From Enterobacteriaceae bacterium 4M9 (lineage in GTDB: Bacteria > Pseudomonadota > Gammaproteobacteria > Enterobacterales > Enterobacteriaceae): a stretch of 51,135 nt of DNA. Shown one piece after another: positions 6,952 to 13,937 of this stretch. The DNA lies in NCBI GenBank assembly GCA_010092695.1, contig JAADJJ010000002.1:1-51135 (forward strand), in the 5' to 3' direction. The position numbers and the translations under genes are program-made. The notes beneath the pieces were generated by a model, which did not search any database, was not told the origin of the DNA, and saw only the letters and a program-made list of their open reading frames with translations. How positions within the stretch are numbered: the first letter of the stretch is position 1; each line of letters begins with the position of its first letter.

Positions 6952-7563
6952 TCAGTTATCCTCCTGCGCTGGGGCTGCTGGTAGTGGCATCCAGTGGGTA
7001 ACCTCGTTGCTATATACGCGACCGAGCCAGATCCATTTGCCGACCGGTTTTCTTAAGTGCCTGCCGTCGTCGTAGTGACCAGCAAGCGCATTGCCGTTAG
7101 ACGCAAAAATCACAGTCTTTCCATGCCTAGGCATACGCTCACTGCACGGTATCCAGCGCTGCGCACACGTCCCAGCCATCACCGCAGCCGGGTCAGCTAA
7201 TTCCGGCGCTGCAAACACGCCAGGCGCTCCCGCTTTCATCTGCTCTGTTGCGTCTGATATGCGCTGTTCTGCGCCGGGGTATCGCGTTGACGCTGCGAGC
7301 ATGGCGCTATAAATCACGCCAGGGCTATTACGGCCAGTCTCCTCCATGTATTCCTTGGCTGCCGCTGCTCCAGCTTTTACCATTTCCGTGGTTGCGTTTT
7401 CAGGCACCATCACGCAACCATCCGGGATTACCGGAGAGTTGCCAGCCAACAGGCGCTGAACAATCTCAATCATGTCGTCGGGCGGCACAGTGCTTGGGAC
7501 ATTCAGCGCCTTGCGCTGTTTTGCATAACGCAGCATGTGCTCAAGTTTGTCTCTGTTAATCAT
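6952..7563 (-). CDS. DUF551-domain protein, 203 aa
   Basis: The C-terminal third (WIPCSERMPRHGKTVIFAS, GKWIWLGRVYSNEVTHWMPL) is a DUF551 domain, which is widespread in small genes of enterobacterial phages. The N-terminal part (MINRDKLEHMLRYAKQRKAL, MIEIVQRLLAGN, TTEMVKAGAAAAKEYMEE) is helical. It overlaps the preceding gene as ATGA. Function of DUF551 is unknown. A separate short DUF551 gene lies in the head-tail region at 31423. Confidence 0.8.
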   Translation of the reverse strand: MINRDKLEHMLRYAKQRKALNVPSTVPPDDMIEIVQRLLAGNSPVIPDGCVMVPENATTEMVKAGAAAAKEYMEETGRNSPGVIYSAMLAASTRYPGAEQRISDATEQMKAGAPGVFAAPELADPAAVMAGTCAQRWIPCSERMPRHGKTVIFASNGNALAGHYDDGRHLRKPVGKWIWLGRVYSNEVTHWMPLPAAPAQEDN

Positions 7564-8195
7564 GATTTATCTCCCTTGAGCATTTCGGCGCGGCAGCGAT
7601 TCCAACCCTCTGCCATCCATTTTCTGTGCGTATCAAGCGCCGGATTGTTGGCGTCAATTTCATCCGGCACTACCGGCGCAGCGGCGACAAAATTAGGCTC
7701 AGCATCCTGCACCAGCAAAACCAGCCTGTTTTTAACCATGCTGTGCTCCTGCACTGCGGACACAGTACCGAAATACCGATGTCCCGCATCCGCATCCCAC
7801 GTGCTCACGTCTACTGATACAGACATGCCCTCGACCAGTTTTGCGATATCCGGCGCAGCGGTGGGCGCGCACAAAGCATCCTGGTATCGTTCCAGCCTCA
7901 CGTATTCCTGCACAGCAAAGCCCGACGCGCGGCTGTCCGACGCATGTCGCGCATCTGCTGTGTATGAAATAGATATGCCACCGGGAGCAGTGATAGCAAA
8001 AAGGTCCGCAACCGGGAGAAATGTGTTTCTTTCTGGCTCTGGCTGCGCGTTGTTTGATTCCCCTGAGCGATTGTGAGCATTAATCCATTCCGACGCTGCG
8101 TAATGCCATCCAGCCGTAGCCGGGTTCTGGCCGTCGATTAAACGCCAGGCCTCAGCTATCAACTCGTATGCGCTGGTTGTTGTGTTATTCGCCAT
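7560..8195 (-). CDS. Hypothetical Ea-type protein, 211 aa
   Basis: Starts at MANNTTTSAYELIAEAWRLI, where the start lies inside the last codons of the gene before. The C-terminal end (NPALDTHRKWMAEGWNRCRA) resembles endings of other Ea-type proteins. The rest is not recognised. It sits in a chain of overlapping genes transcribed from pL. Confidence 0.65.
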   Translation of the reverse strand: MANNTTTSAYELIAEAWRLIDGQNPATAGWHYAASEWINAHNRSGESNNAQPEPERNTFLPVADLFAITAPGGISISYTADARHASDSRASGFAVQEYVRLERYQDALCAPTAAPDIAKLVEGMSVSVDVSTWDADAGHRYFGTVSAVQEHSMVKNRLVLLVQDAEPNFVAAAPVVPDEIDANNPALDTHRKWMAEGWNRCRAEMLKGDKS

Positions 8196-8496
8196 CGTTA
8201 TTGCCTCCTGTGCGCAGTGCTGCCAGCCTAATTGCCGACTCGGTGATTTGGTCATCCTCGGTTTTTAGTGGCTCTAAATCGACCTCGCCGTGGCGTGCAT
8301 CAATGACCCACCGCCCAAACGGAGTGATGCAACGGATGCCGTGCGGCAGCTTTCTGCACAGCCCCAACTCACAGAGCCGATTCATAGCCGGTTCGCCAAT
8401 GTCGTAACCCTCGCCGTCCTCGCAGGTGTCATTAAATCGCAGCAGGGAGTCCAGGTCTTTTTCCTGCAAATTCGGCCATACGTTGTTATTCGCCAT
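8185..8496 (-). CDS. Hypothetical protein, 103 aa
   Basis: A small soluble protein; the middle (EPAMNRLCELGLCRKLPHGI, RCITPFGRWVIDARHGEVD) could be a winged-helix-like fold, but this is a guess. Start and stop both use the same ATGGCGAATAA junction, in which the start of the next gene is embedded in the end of the previous one. Confidence 0.65.
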   Translation of the reverse strand: MANNNVWPNLQEKDLDSLLRFNDTCEDGEGYDIGEPAMNRLCELGLCRKLPHGIRCITPFGRWVIDARHGEVDLEPLKTEDDQITESAIRLAALRTGGNNDGE

Positions 8497-9100
8497 TGCT
8501 GCGGGCCTCCATAATCAACTTTTCCCACATCTTCAGAGCGTCTCGCGCATATTCCCCGGATAAGCCATCTTCGGCAGGGTGGTTAACGACTTCTTCCGCT
8601 GCCGTTAAAATCATTCTCACGATGTCACCGACTTCGCTAATCGGCTTATCAACAAAACCGTGCTCAAATGCAGCGGCCAGCCTGCTGGCTGCGTAATTAA
8701 TCCCCTCTATGCGCGCCTTATTGCGCATATCTGCAATCGCTGCGTCGGTAGCCTTGATATCACTAAGCTCGATAATTAACCCGCCGTTGAGATAAGCAGG
8801 ATTGTAAGGAGCCAAGCGACCAGATACGTGGGCGGTGAAAAATTCCCTGCACTGCTCCGCAACATGCTTTAAACCAGCATTCTCAGCCGCCAGCGCCTTA
8901 ACAACCCGCGATATCTGCGCCAGCGCATATTCAGCCTGCGCTCTGCTCGGACAATCACAGATAGCTACACTCGTGTTGTCACTGTTACGCTGATAGACCG
9001 CGTAATACTCTGCGTGCTCATCGTCTACACGCTCACAGTCAGTGCTGCCGACGTTGCGTACACCACTGATGAAATATGTTTCTGTCTGTAGTTTGTTCAT
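8486..9100 (-). CDS. Hypothetical Ea-type protein, 204 aa
   Basis: The product has SRAQAEYALAQISRVVKALA and AENAGLKHVAEQC segments seen in many lambdoid Ea proteins, then a helical C-terminal half (LAAAFEHGFVDKPISEVGD, YARDALKMWEKLIMEAR). The start overlaps the stop of the gene before (TAATG). Function is unknown. Confidence 0.65.
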   Translation of the reverse strand: MNKLQTETYFISGVRNVGSTDCERVDDEHAEYYAVYQRNSDNTSVAICDCPSRAQAEYALAQISRVVKALAAENAGLKHVAEQCREFFTAHVSGRLAPYNPAYLNGGLIIELSDIKATDAAIADMRNKARIEGINYAASRLAAAFEHGFVDKPISEVGDIVRMILTAAEEVVNHPAEDGLSGEYARDALKMWEKLIMEARSNGE

Positions 9101-9405
9101 TAGTCATTCCTGTTTCGCCCAAAGCGGCCTCTGTAGTCGCGCAGGCGTTCGTCATTTTGCGGGGGGAGGTGAGGGCCACATATCTCGTAAGATGGCCGTG
9201 CCGCTGCTTTGAGATTGTCTTCCCACACAATCCGCGCCCAATGCATTTCACCTTGCTCTGCGTGACGCTCAGTTTTGCTCTTCAGCGGTGTCTCGCCGCG
9301 CCAACTCGCTTCCAGATGCGATTTCACTCTCGCCAGCACCTCTTCTTTCGTGCCGGAGCGGACTGGCGGGCGCAGATATCCCGCCCCGGGTAGAGGTGCT
9401 GGCAT
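9100..9405 (-). CDS. Hypothetical protein, 101 aa
   Basis: A basic protein (MPAPLPGAGYLRPPVRSG, TKEEVLARVKSHLEASWRGE, EMHWARIVWEDNLKAAARP). AAGGA lies 7 bases upstream of the ATG. It follows ssb by 20 bases and opens the Ea gene chain. Not recognised. Confidence 0.6.
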   Translation of the reverse strand: MPAPLPGAGYLRPPVRSGTKEEVLARVKSHLEASWRGETPLKSKTERHAEQGEMHWARIVWEDNLKAAARPSYEICGPHLPPQNDERLRDYRGRFGRNRND

Positions 9406-9425
9406 GGTTGGTCCTTATTTTTTAA

Positions 9426-9881
9426 TCAGAAAGGGATGTCTTCGTCGAAGTTCATTGGTGGCTGATTCGACTGATTTTTTTGATGCGATGGTTTTTGTTG
9501 ATGGGTTGTCTGTTGGCTATCAGTCTCACGTTTGCCGCCAAGCATCTGCATCACGCCGCCAATCTGCAGCACGTTTATCTCGGTGGTGTAACGCTCCTGA
9601 CCGCTCTGGTCGGTCCACTTGCGGGTACGCAGCTGACCTTCAATATAAACCTGAGAGCCTTTACGCAGATATTCGCCAGCCACTTCAGCCAGCTTTCCGA
9701 ACATCACCACTCGGTGCCATTCGGTCTGCTCTTTCATCTCACCGGTCTGCTTGTCTCGCCAGGAATCAGAAGTAGCCAGCGTCATGTTGGCAACTGCACC
9801 TCCACTCGGCAAATAACGTATTTCCGGGTCCTGTCCAAGGTTCCCGACGAGAATCACCTTGTTTATGCCTCTGCTTGCCAT
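9426..9881 (-). CDS. ssb: Single-stranded DNA-binding protein
   Basis: This 151-residue protein has the full bacterial SSB OB-fold (ASRGINKVILVGNLGQDPE, TEWHRVVMFGKLAEVAGEYL, GSQVYIEGQLRTRKW), a Gln/Asn-rich linker from about 118 and the acidic tip DEDIPF that recruits partner proteins. It should coat single strands in phage replication and recombination. The ATG directly abuts the stop of the Rad52-like gene (TAGATG), so the two work as an annealase-SSB pair. Confidence 0.97.
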   Translation of the reverse strand: MASRGINKVILVGNLGQDPEIRYLPSGGAVANMTLATSDSWRDKQTGEMKEQTEWHRVVMFGKLAEVAGEYLRKGSQVYIEGQLRTRKWTDQSGQERYTTEINVLQIGGVMQMLGGKRETDSQQTTHQQKPSHQKNQSNQPPMNFDEDIPF

Positions 9882-10604
9882 CTACGATGCCTTTTTAAGT
9901 TCGTTGATACGCGTATTCATTGCCTGAACGCATTTTTCCTGATGCTCGGAGTGTCCAGTCATTAATTGCCAGTCACGCTGATATCGTTCGATAAGTTTCT
10001 GCTTGTCAGTTTCTGATAATGCATACTCGCAAAAATCAGATAGCGCTTTATCCGCATCAATAATTGGTCTTTCTTCATTAGAAGAATCTCCTTCATCCTG
10101 AGTTTGCTGTATTTGCTGCTTTCCGTTATCTGGGAGGGCCCATGCAGGAAGGGAAGGGGGAGACCAAAAGAAAACGCCCAGCTCTTTAGTTTTGGCGTAA
10201 TTAAATCCCTCCTTTCTTTCTGCGGATATCGTTGCAAACCCTTCCGTGAGGTTATAGAGGTAACGACCAATACCCCACTGAACTGCTGCCCGCTTCATTG
10301 CTCCTGACCTGCCTCCTTTTACAGCTTCAACCTGAGTGTTTTCTGCCGCGTCCCATTTTGTTATCCACTCACCATCGGCCTTTATTGATATTCCGCACTC
10401 AACGCCGCCGCCGTTAGGAATATCCCTATACTCATTACGCCAGCCAGATTTCCCGCAGACCTCATCAAGTCGCTTCATAATTGCCCTGTTGGTAACGTAG
10501 GCGAGAACCTTTGCCCAGATGCCGCTTCCTGTCTTTCCTGCCTGCTGAATGCGCCATTCAATATCTGATGAATCAAATGGCTCATCTAATCGTTCTAAAT
10601 TCAT
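9882..10604 (-). CDS. Rad52/22-type single-strand annealing protein
   Basis: The start at MNLERLDEPFD gives 240 residues and has AGGGG 7 bases upstream. Residues about 10-130 (DIEWRIQQAGKTGSGIWAKV, LAYVTNRAIMKRLDEVCGKS, GRSGAMKRAAVQWGIGRYLY) match the Rad52/22 double-strand-break repair domain of phage annealases. The C-terminal part is a Gln/Glu-rich linker and a helical tail. It should anneal complementary strands in phage recombination. It occupies the place of erf in P22 and is followed by ssb. Confidence 0.88.
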   Translation of the reverse strand: MNLERLDEPFDSSDIEWRIQQAGKTGSGIWAKVLAYVTNRAIMKRLDEVCGKSGWRNEYRDIPNGGGVECGISIKADGEWITKWDAAENTQVEAVKGGRSGAMKRAAVQWGIGRYLYNLTEGFATISAERKEGFNYAKTKELGVFFWSPPSLPAWALPDNGKQQIQQTQDEGDSSNEERPIIDADKALSDFCEYALSETDKQKLIERYQRDWQLMTGHSEHQEKCVQAMNTRINELKKAS

Positions 10605-10741
10605 GAGTAAACCCCTGCGAATTCTTCCCACGTTATTGGCGGCTGGATTCTTTCTGCCGCCAGATCTACATGCTCTTCATATTCGTCAGCTATTTGCTTA
10701 GACATTTCAGCAATGAATTCCTGTTCGTTCATTTCATTCAT
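10601..10741 (-). CDS. Small acidic hypothetical protein, 46 aa
   Basis: Reads MNEMNEQEFIAEMSKQIADE, YEEHVDLAAERIQPP, ITWEEFAGVYS. Both ends are ATGA overlaps, with the 66-residue gene upstream and the Rad52-like gene downstream, which supports a real, translationally coupled gene. A role in recombination is possible from position only. Confidence 0.6.
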   Translation of the reverse strand: MNEMNEQEFIAEMSKQIADEYEEHVDLAAERIQPPITWEEFAGVYS

Positions 10742-10938
10742 GCTGCTGCCTCATGTTTGCTGATGATGAAACCCTGTTTTTCCATGAAGTCGATAATTTC
10801 TTTTTGGTCAAGCTGAATTAGAATTTCTTGAATGTTGTTTGTTTGCTCGATTTGAACATCTTCAGCGATTATTTTAATTCTTCCTGCTTCACTGCATAAT
10901 CTAGTTATGAAATATGATGATGTTACAGTTATATTCAT
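10738..10938 (-). CDS. Hypothetical protein, 66 aa
   Basis: A small protein (MNITVTSSYFITRLCSEAGR, then IIAEDVQIEQTNNIQEILIQ and DFMEKQGFIISKHEAAA). GGGAG lies 9 bases upstream of the ATG. It sits in the cIII-to-annealase segment, where kil and similar genes lie in other phages, but I see no match to Kil. Confidence 0.6.
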   Translation of the reverse strand: MNITVTSSYFITRLCSEAGRIKIIAEDVQIEQTNNIQEILIQLDQKEIIDFMEKQGFIISKHEAAA

Positions 10939-11057
10939 CTCTTAGACTCCCACCACGACCGCGCCATCTGACAATACCCAGTGTCGGTATCTGGATACAC
11001 AAACAACTCCCCCGCGATAAATATTCGCAATATTCCGTTGCCTCGCTGAAATATCAT
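10935..11057 (-). CDS. Small hypothetical protein, 40 aa
   Basis: Reads MIFQRGNGILRIFIAGELFV, YPDTDTGYCQMARSWWESKR. The start overlaps the cIII stop (TAATG) and the stop overlaps the next start (ATGA), so it is probably translated by coupling. Its last residues, MARSWWESKR, resemble the ends of other small pL-operon proteins. Function is unknown. Confidence 0.55.
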   Translation of the reverse strand: MIFQRGNGILRIFIAGELFVYPDTDTGYCQMARSWWESKR

Positions 11058-11194
11058 TACGGCGTTCCCGGTTGGTTTAAAGTGTCAATGAGCCAGCGCA
11101 TAGCATTACGCAAGCGGCGAACAGTAATGTCTAATAACGATTCTTGCGGGTATGACAGCATGACGCCGCCACCCGCGAGGCTTAATTGCATCAT
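11057..11194 (-). CDS. cIII: CIII regulatory protein
   Basis: The 45-residue product contains PQESLLDITVRRLRNAMRWL followed by IDTLNQPGTP. This matches the conserved amphipathic helix and LIDxLNQPG ending of lambda CIII. CIII inhibits the host FtsH protease and so stabilises CII, favouring lysogeny. AGGAA lies 7 bases before the ATG. Position in the pL operon downstream of the N-like gene fits. Confidence 0.85.
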   Translation of the reverse strand: MMQLSLAGGGVMLSYPQESLLDITVRRLRNAMRWLIDTLNQPGTP

Positions 11195-11229
11195 GGGTGA
11201 TTCCTGTTGTTTATATTATGGGTAGGAGA

Positions 11230-11871
11230 TTATAAAATTGATTCTGCGTATTCTTTGCTATCTAACCAGACAGGTCTTTCGCCTTTACCAAGGTAAAAAT
11301 CAATAATGTCGAGCAGGCGAGGGTAGAATCGTAATGCTCTGCGACTATCCATTTCAGCTATTTCCTGTTTACTGTATTTGCGCCATTCTTCAACTGTATG
11401 ATTCTGGCACCCAGCTCTGACGTATTCGCCGTTTGTTATTGTGATAGCGTATTGTTCGCCCATAATCACAAAAGTGCGATCAGGCAGGTCGGCACCGCGC
11501 AGGTCGGCACCGTACAGGTTGGCACCGTACAGGTTGGCACCGCACAGGTCGGCACCGCACAGGTTGGCACCGCGCAGGTTGGCACCGCACAGGTTGGCAC
11601 CGCGCAGGTTGGCACCGCGCAGGTCGGCACCGTACAGGTTGGCACCGCACAGGTCGGCACCGCACAGGTTGGCACCGTACAGGTTGGCACCGCACAGGTC
11701 GGCACCGCACAGGTTGGCACCGTACAGGTTGGCACCGCACAGGTCGGCACCGCACAGGTTGGCACCGTACAGGTTGGCACCGCACAGGTCGGCTCTTGAT
11801 CCTCTTTCACGATATGACTCTACCCACACCTTGTGTTCATCGAGGATTGTTTTTAATTCAGTGGTATTCAT
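11230..11871 (-). CDS. Pentapeptide-repeat protein
   Basis: This 213-residue protein has a short N-terminal helix (LKTILDEHKVWVESY), about 20 pentapeptides of the form A(D/N)LxG from about 26 to 130, and an unrelated C-terminal domain (DRTFVIMGEQYAITITNGEY, VRAGCQNHTVEEWRKYS). The repeats should form a right-handed quadrilateral beta helix. The C-terminal domain with HTVEEW is common in phage copies of this family. Function is unknown; DNA mimicry is known for some pentapeptide proteins. It follows a terminator and precedes cIII. Confidence 0.88.
   Translation of the reverse strand: MNTTELKTILDEHKVWVESYRERGSRADLCGANLYGANLCGADLCGANLYGANLCGADLCGANLYGANLCGADLCGANLYGADLRGANLRGANLCGANLRGANLCGADLCGANLYGANLYGADLRGADLPDRTFVIMGEQYAITITNGEYVRAGCQNHTVEEWRKYSKQEIAEMDSRRALRFYPRLLDIIDFYLGKGERPVWLDSKEYAESIL
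11485..11793. repeat. 15-bp tandem repeat array coding for pentapeptides
   Basis: About 20 near-identical copies of CAGGTYGGCACCGYR lie in tandem, in register with the A(D/N)L pentapeptides on the minus strand. Only a few positions vary (T/C and C/T), which shows recent expansion by slippage or unequal exchange. Length should vary between related phages. Confidence 0.9.
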
Positions 11872-11893
11872 CGGATTTCCTTAAATTCAGGCA

Positions 11894-11917
11894 ATAAAAA
11901 ACCCGCCGTAGCGGGTT
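11894..11917 (-). terminator. Intrinsic terminator in the pL operon
   Basis: Read leftward, AACCCGC-TACG-GCGGGTT is followed by TTTTTATT. It lies between the 97-residue gene and the pentapeptide gene and is the first strong stop after N, comparable to tL1 in role. Confidence 0.88.
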
Positions 11918-11919
11918 GG

Positions 11920-12213
11920 TTAATTTGGTTCGCGTGGCACATACTTGAATCTGTGCCATCCATCCGTTAATTCAATTGGACTGTAACTACTGCGGCGCTC
12001 AGCAAATCCAAGCTCTACAGCTAACGCATGTAATTCATGGCTGCGTTTTATTTGTTCCATAGCTATCCAGTCGGCGTCAGCATTGCGCTTCTGGCATTGC
12101 TTTGGGGTCATGTCATGGTAGGTCATTGCTGAAAGTTTCTGCTGGCGCTTAATATCTGTCTTCATGCTTCGAAGGATGGCAATTACAGAATCAATTTTTG
12201 CTAATTTGTCCAT
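11920..12213 (-). CDS. Hypothetical protein, 97 aa
   Basis: A basic helical protein (MDKLAKIDSVIAILRSMKTD, WIAMEQIKRSHELHALAVEL). GAGGGG lies close to the ATG. It lies immediately after the N-like gene, where P22-like phages carry variable accessory genes. Not recognised. Confidence 0.65.
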   Translation of the reverse strand: MDKLAKIDSVIAILRSMKTDIKRQQKLSAMTYHDMTPKQCQKRNADADWIAMEQIKRSHELHALAVELGFAERRSSYSPIELTDGWHRFKYVPREPN

Positions 12214-12219
12214 ATCCCC

Positions 12220-12480
12220 TCACTTAATGATATGCGTCGCGTCTTTGCGTACTGCACGATGTCCTGCGTGATAGATAGCAACGCCTGGTATAGCTGATGA
12301 GCCGACATGCTTAGGCTCTCGCAACGATGGTAGTGACAGCGCTTTCGCGGTGCGTTCGCTACAACCAGTGCTCAGGCGTTCATATGCGTTGTTAACCCGT
12401 CTTGCATAGCTCTTACGCTCTGCTGTCTCAGCGTTGAATTTAGACATCCGTTTAGCTCTGTATCTCTGACGTGAATTCAT
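12220..12480 (-). CDS. N: N-like transcription antiterminator (P22 gp24 type)
   Basis: The 86-residue product starts at MNSRQRYRAKRMSKFN, with GGAGG 6 bases upstream of the ATG. The N-terminus is arginine-rich (RQRYRAKR, then ERKSYARR), as expected of the boxB-binding helix of N proteins. The C-terminus IPGVAIYHAGHR closely resembles the C-terminus of P22 gp24 (LPGVALYAAGHR, recalled from the family). It should bind nut RNA and, with Nus factors, let RNA polymerase pass terminators in both early operons. It is the first gene behind pL. Confidence 0.82.
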   Translation of the reverse strand: MNSRQRYRAKRMSKFNAETAERKSYARRVNNAYERLSTGCSERTAKALSLPSLREPKHVGSSAIPGVAIYHAGHRAVRKDATHIIK

Positions 12481-12492
12481 AGTTACCTCCGG

Positions 12493-12637
12493 TAAGTGCT
12501 TTGGTGGTGTGGTCGGTGGGAGACCCATTTCGACCCGATTCGGCCTACTTCAATTCGGCAATAGTTCCTCGGGCCTCGCCGCTCTACGTGCGACATATTC
12601 CCGTCCATGAACCCTTCACCACACCCCAAAGCACTTA
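12493..12637 (-). promoter_or_regulatory. Long inverted repeat in the N leader (probable RNase III site)
   Basis: TAAGTGCTTTGGTGGTGTGGT (12493-12513 on the plus strand, 21 bases) is inverted at 12618-12637 with one base missing. The arms enclose about 104 bases. In the pL transcript the 3' arm ends just 5 bases before the GGAGG of the N-like gene, so pairing would put the ribosome binding site next to a ~20-bp stem. In lambda, a hairpin between nutL and N is cut by RNase III and controls N translation; this element has the same place. Confidence 0.65.
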
Positions 12638-12644
12638 GCCTTGG

Positions 12645-12684
12645 CCCCTCCGTCTTCGGTGGGGGAGTCATCTTGTTAAAGAGC
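12645..12684 (-). promoter_or_regulatory. nutL: nutL antitermination site
   Basis: Read leftward, boxA GCTCTTTAACA (12674-12684) is followed by a boxB-like hairpin, CCCCACCG-AAGA-CGGAGGGG (12645-12664), with one A-A mismatch. The boxA equals the rRNA-type consensus. The same boxA and a similar CCGAAGNCGG hairpin recur in the rightward leader (nutR). Confidence 0.78.
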
Positions 12685-12730
12685 ATGCGACTCGTCCGTG
12701 TCGCTACCAGCGTCCTGCTGATGGGATTGA

Positions 12731-12791
12731 TTATTACCAATAGTGATTTAATGGTCAACACTAAAGGTGATTAAAAATTACTGTTAGTGTT
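12731..12791 (-). promoter_or_regulatory. pL: pL promoter with three operators
   Basis: The promoter reads TTGACC (12753-12758), 16-base spacer, TAATAA (12731-12736). Three related 16-mers lie across it: ATTACCAATAGTGATT (12733-12748), AACACTAAAGGTGATT (12757-12772) and AATTACTGTTAGTGTT (12776-12791). They resemble the operators at pR, so CI and Cro should bind both sets. Confidence 0.75.
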
Positions 12792-12833
12792 GAAGTGTAT
12801 GAATTTCAGAAGAATTTATTTTTTGCAGGCAAT

Positions 12834-12855
12834 AAAAAACCCGCCAGAGCGGGTT
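12834..12855 (-). terminator. Intrinsic terminator after cI
   Basis: Read leftward, AACCCGC-TCTG-GCGGGTT is followed by TTTTATTG, directly after the cI stop codon and upstream of pL. Confidence 0.88.
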
Positions 12856-12873
12856 GATTGTTATTGGTTGGAT

Positions 12874-13587
12874 TTACTGAAATGTGTCGTCGGGCCAGCG
12901 GGCATAAACTACTTTCCCTATAACCCTGTGATTTTCATCGAATAGGATAGGCTGGTAACGCGGGTTTGGGTTTAGTGGTTCTAACCATGCCTTACCATCG
13001 TCCCACGTGAATTTTTTGAACGTAGCCTCTGTGTCATCGTGAGCAGTGGCTACGCAGAAATCGCCAGGTCCAACGTCCTCATAGGGGTCTACAAGTATAA
13101 GCATACCCTCCGGGAAGCTTGGTCTCACACCCTGCGGCGCGGTCATTGAATGTCCGACTACTTCGAGCCAGAAAGAGCCGTTGTGAGCGCGCTTTGCTGT
13201 GGGGATCCATGCTTTAGCCTTTTCCTCTGTGTAAGGGTCAACATCAGAGAATGCGCCGGCCTGCACTGTTGTAAAAAGCGGGTATTCAAAATCTCTCAGC
13301 GCTGGCAGGGTGGAAGACACGGACTGATACATTGTTGCGATTTCGTTTGCCAGATGCGGGCTGAACTGCTCAACCGTCACGCCAAGAATTTTTGCGAACT
13401 GTGCGGCATGTGCTGGGCCTATGGCGTTCTTGCCATTCAGTAGCTGAGCAACACCACTTTGACCCATGCCCATTTGCTCTGCGAGCGCGTCCTGGGAGAG
13501 GCCTAACGTTTTTTTCTTTTCTTCAAAAATTGATTTCAGCCTTTCAGCGGCAAGAAGCTGCTCGGGCGTTAACGGTTTCTTTTTCAT
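12874..13587 (-). CDS. cI: CI repressor
   Basis: At 237 residues this is close in length and sequence to lambda CI. The helix-turn-helix is about 31-52 (SQDALAEQMGMGQSGVAQLL). The RecA-stimulated self-cleavage site is A110-G111 (VQAGAF), with catalytic S147 (GHSMTAP) and K191 (TFKKF), so the lysogen should be SOS-inducible. It shuts off pL and pR and activates its own promoter. The ATG coincides with the expected pRM start point and has no ribosome binding site, so the mRNA is probably leaderless, as in lambda. Confidence 0.97.
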   Translation of the reverse strand: MKKKPLTPEQLLAAERLKSIFEEKKKTLGLSQDALAEQMGMGQSGVAQLLNGKNAIGPAHAAQFAKILGVTVEQFSPHLANEIATMYQSVSSTLPALRDFEYPLFTTVQAGAFSDVDPYTEEKAKAWIPTAKRAHNGSFWLEVVGHSMTAPQGVRPSFPEGMLILVDPYEDVGPGDFCVATAHDDTEATFKKFTWDDGKAWLEPLNPNPRYQPILFDENHRVIGKVVYARWPDDTFQ

Positions 13588-13593
13588 TGCTTA

Positions 13594-13663
13594 AATTTAT
13601 CACCGCGCGGAATAATTACCAATCACCGATAGTGTTGACAAATAAATTACTAAGGGTGATACT
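13594..13663. promoter_or_regulatory. OR region with pR and pRM
   Basis: pR on the plus strand is TTGACA (13635-13640), 17-base spacer, GATACT (13658-13663). pRM on the minus strand may be TTGGTA (plus 13617-13622), 17 bases, TAAATT (13594-13599). Operator-like 16-mers are AATCACCGATAGTGTT (13621-13636), ATTACTAAGGGTGATA (13646-13661) and a weaker TATCACCGCGCGGAAT (13598-13613). Confidence 0.78.
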
Positions 13664-13688
13664 CATCCTTGATTAACAAGGAGACACT

Positions 13689-13880
13689 ATGGAGAGAATT
13701 CCTCTATCTGAATACGTGTCCAGAAAGAGCCAGGAACTATCTGCTGCCATGCTCGGGTGTAGACAGAGCGCAATCAGTAAAGCCCTGGCTGTTGGACGTG
13801 AAATTACCGTCATTACAAAGGATGACGGAACAGTTGAGGCATGGGAATGGAAACGCGTTCTCATGCCGAAGCAGAAGTAA
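13689..13880 (+). CDS. cro: Cro repressor
   Basis: This 63-residue protein matches lambda Cro in length and layout: MERIPLSEYVSRKSQELSAA, then the recognition helix region CRQSAISKALAVGREITV, and a beta-strand C-terminus DDGTVEAWEWKRV. It should bind the OR and OL sites and damp early transcription and CI synthesis. AAGGAG lies 7 bases upstream of the ATG, just behind pR. Confidence 0.93.
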   Translation: MERIPLSEYVSRKSQELSAAMLGCRQSAISKALAVGREITVITKDDGTVEAWEWKRVLMPKQK

Positions 13881-13891
13881 CTAAGTAGTAC

Positions 13892-13930
13892 CGCTCTTTA
13901 ACAACCAGACCGCCAGCCGAAGTCGGGGGC
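13892..13930 (+). promoter_or_regulatory. nutR: nutR antitermination site
   Basis: boxA GCTCTTTAACA (13893-13903) is followed by a hairpin with the core CCG-AAGT-CGG and flanking GCC/GGC (13912-13930). Sequence and spacing match nutL on the leftward transcript. Confidence 0.78.
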
Positions 13931-13937
13931 AACCACA

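Noticed and set aside
11485..11793. CRISPR-like periodicity
   Set aside because: The units are 15-base tandem copies without spacers and are coding.
11398..11884. Long open frames on both strands in the 15-bp array
   Set aside because: A repeat unit divisible by three keeps all frames open. Only the A(D/N)L frame has a ribosome binding site and a non-repeat C-terminal domain.
12483..12761. A 92-codon leftward reading frame in the N leader
   Set aside because: It overlaps nutL, the long inverted repeat and pL, has no ribosome binding site and a composition unlike real genes here. The RNA elements explain the region better.
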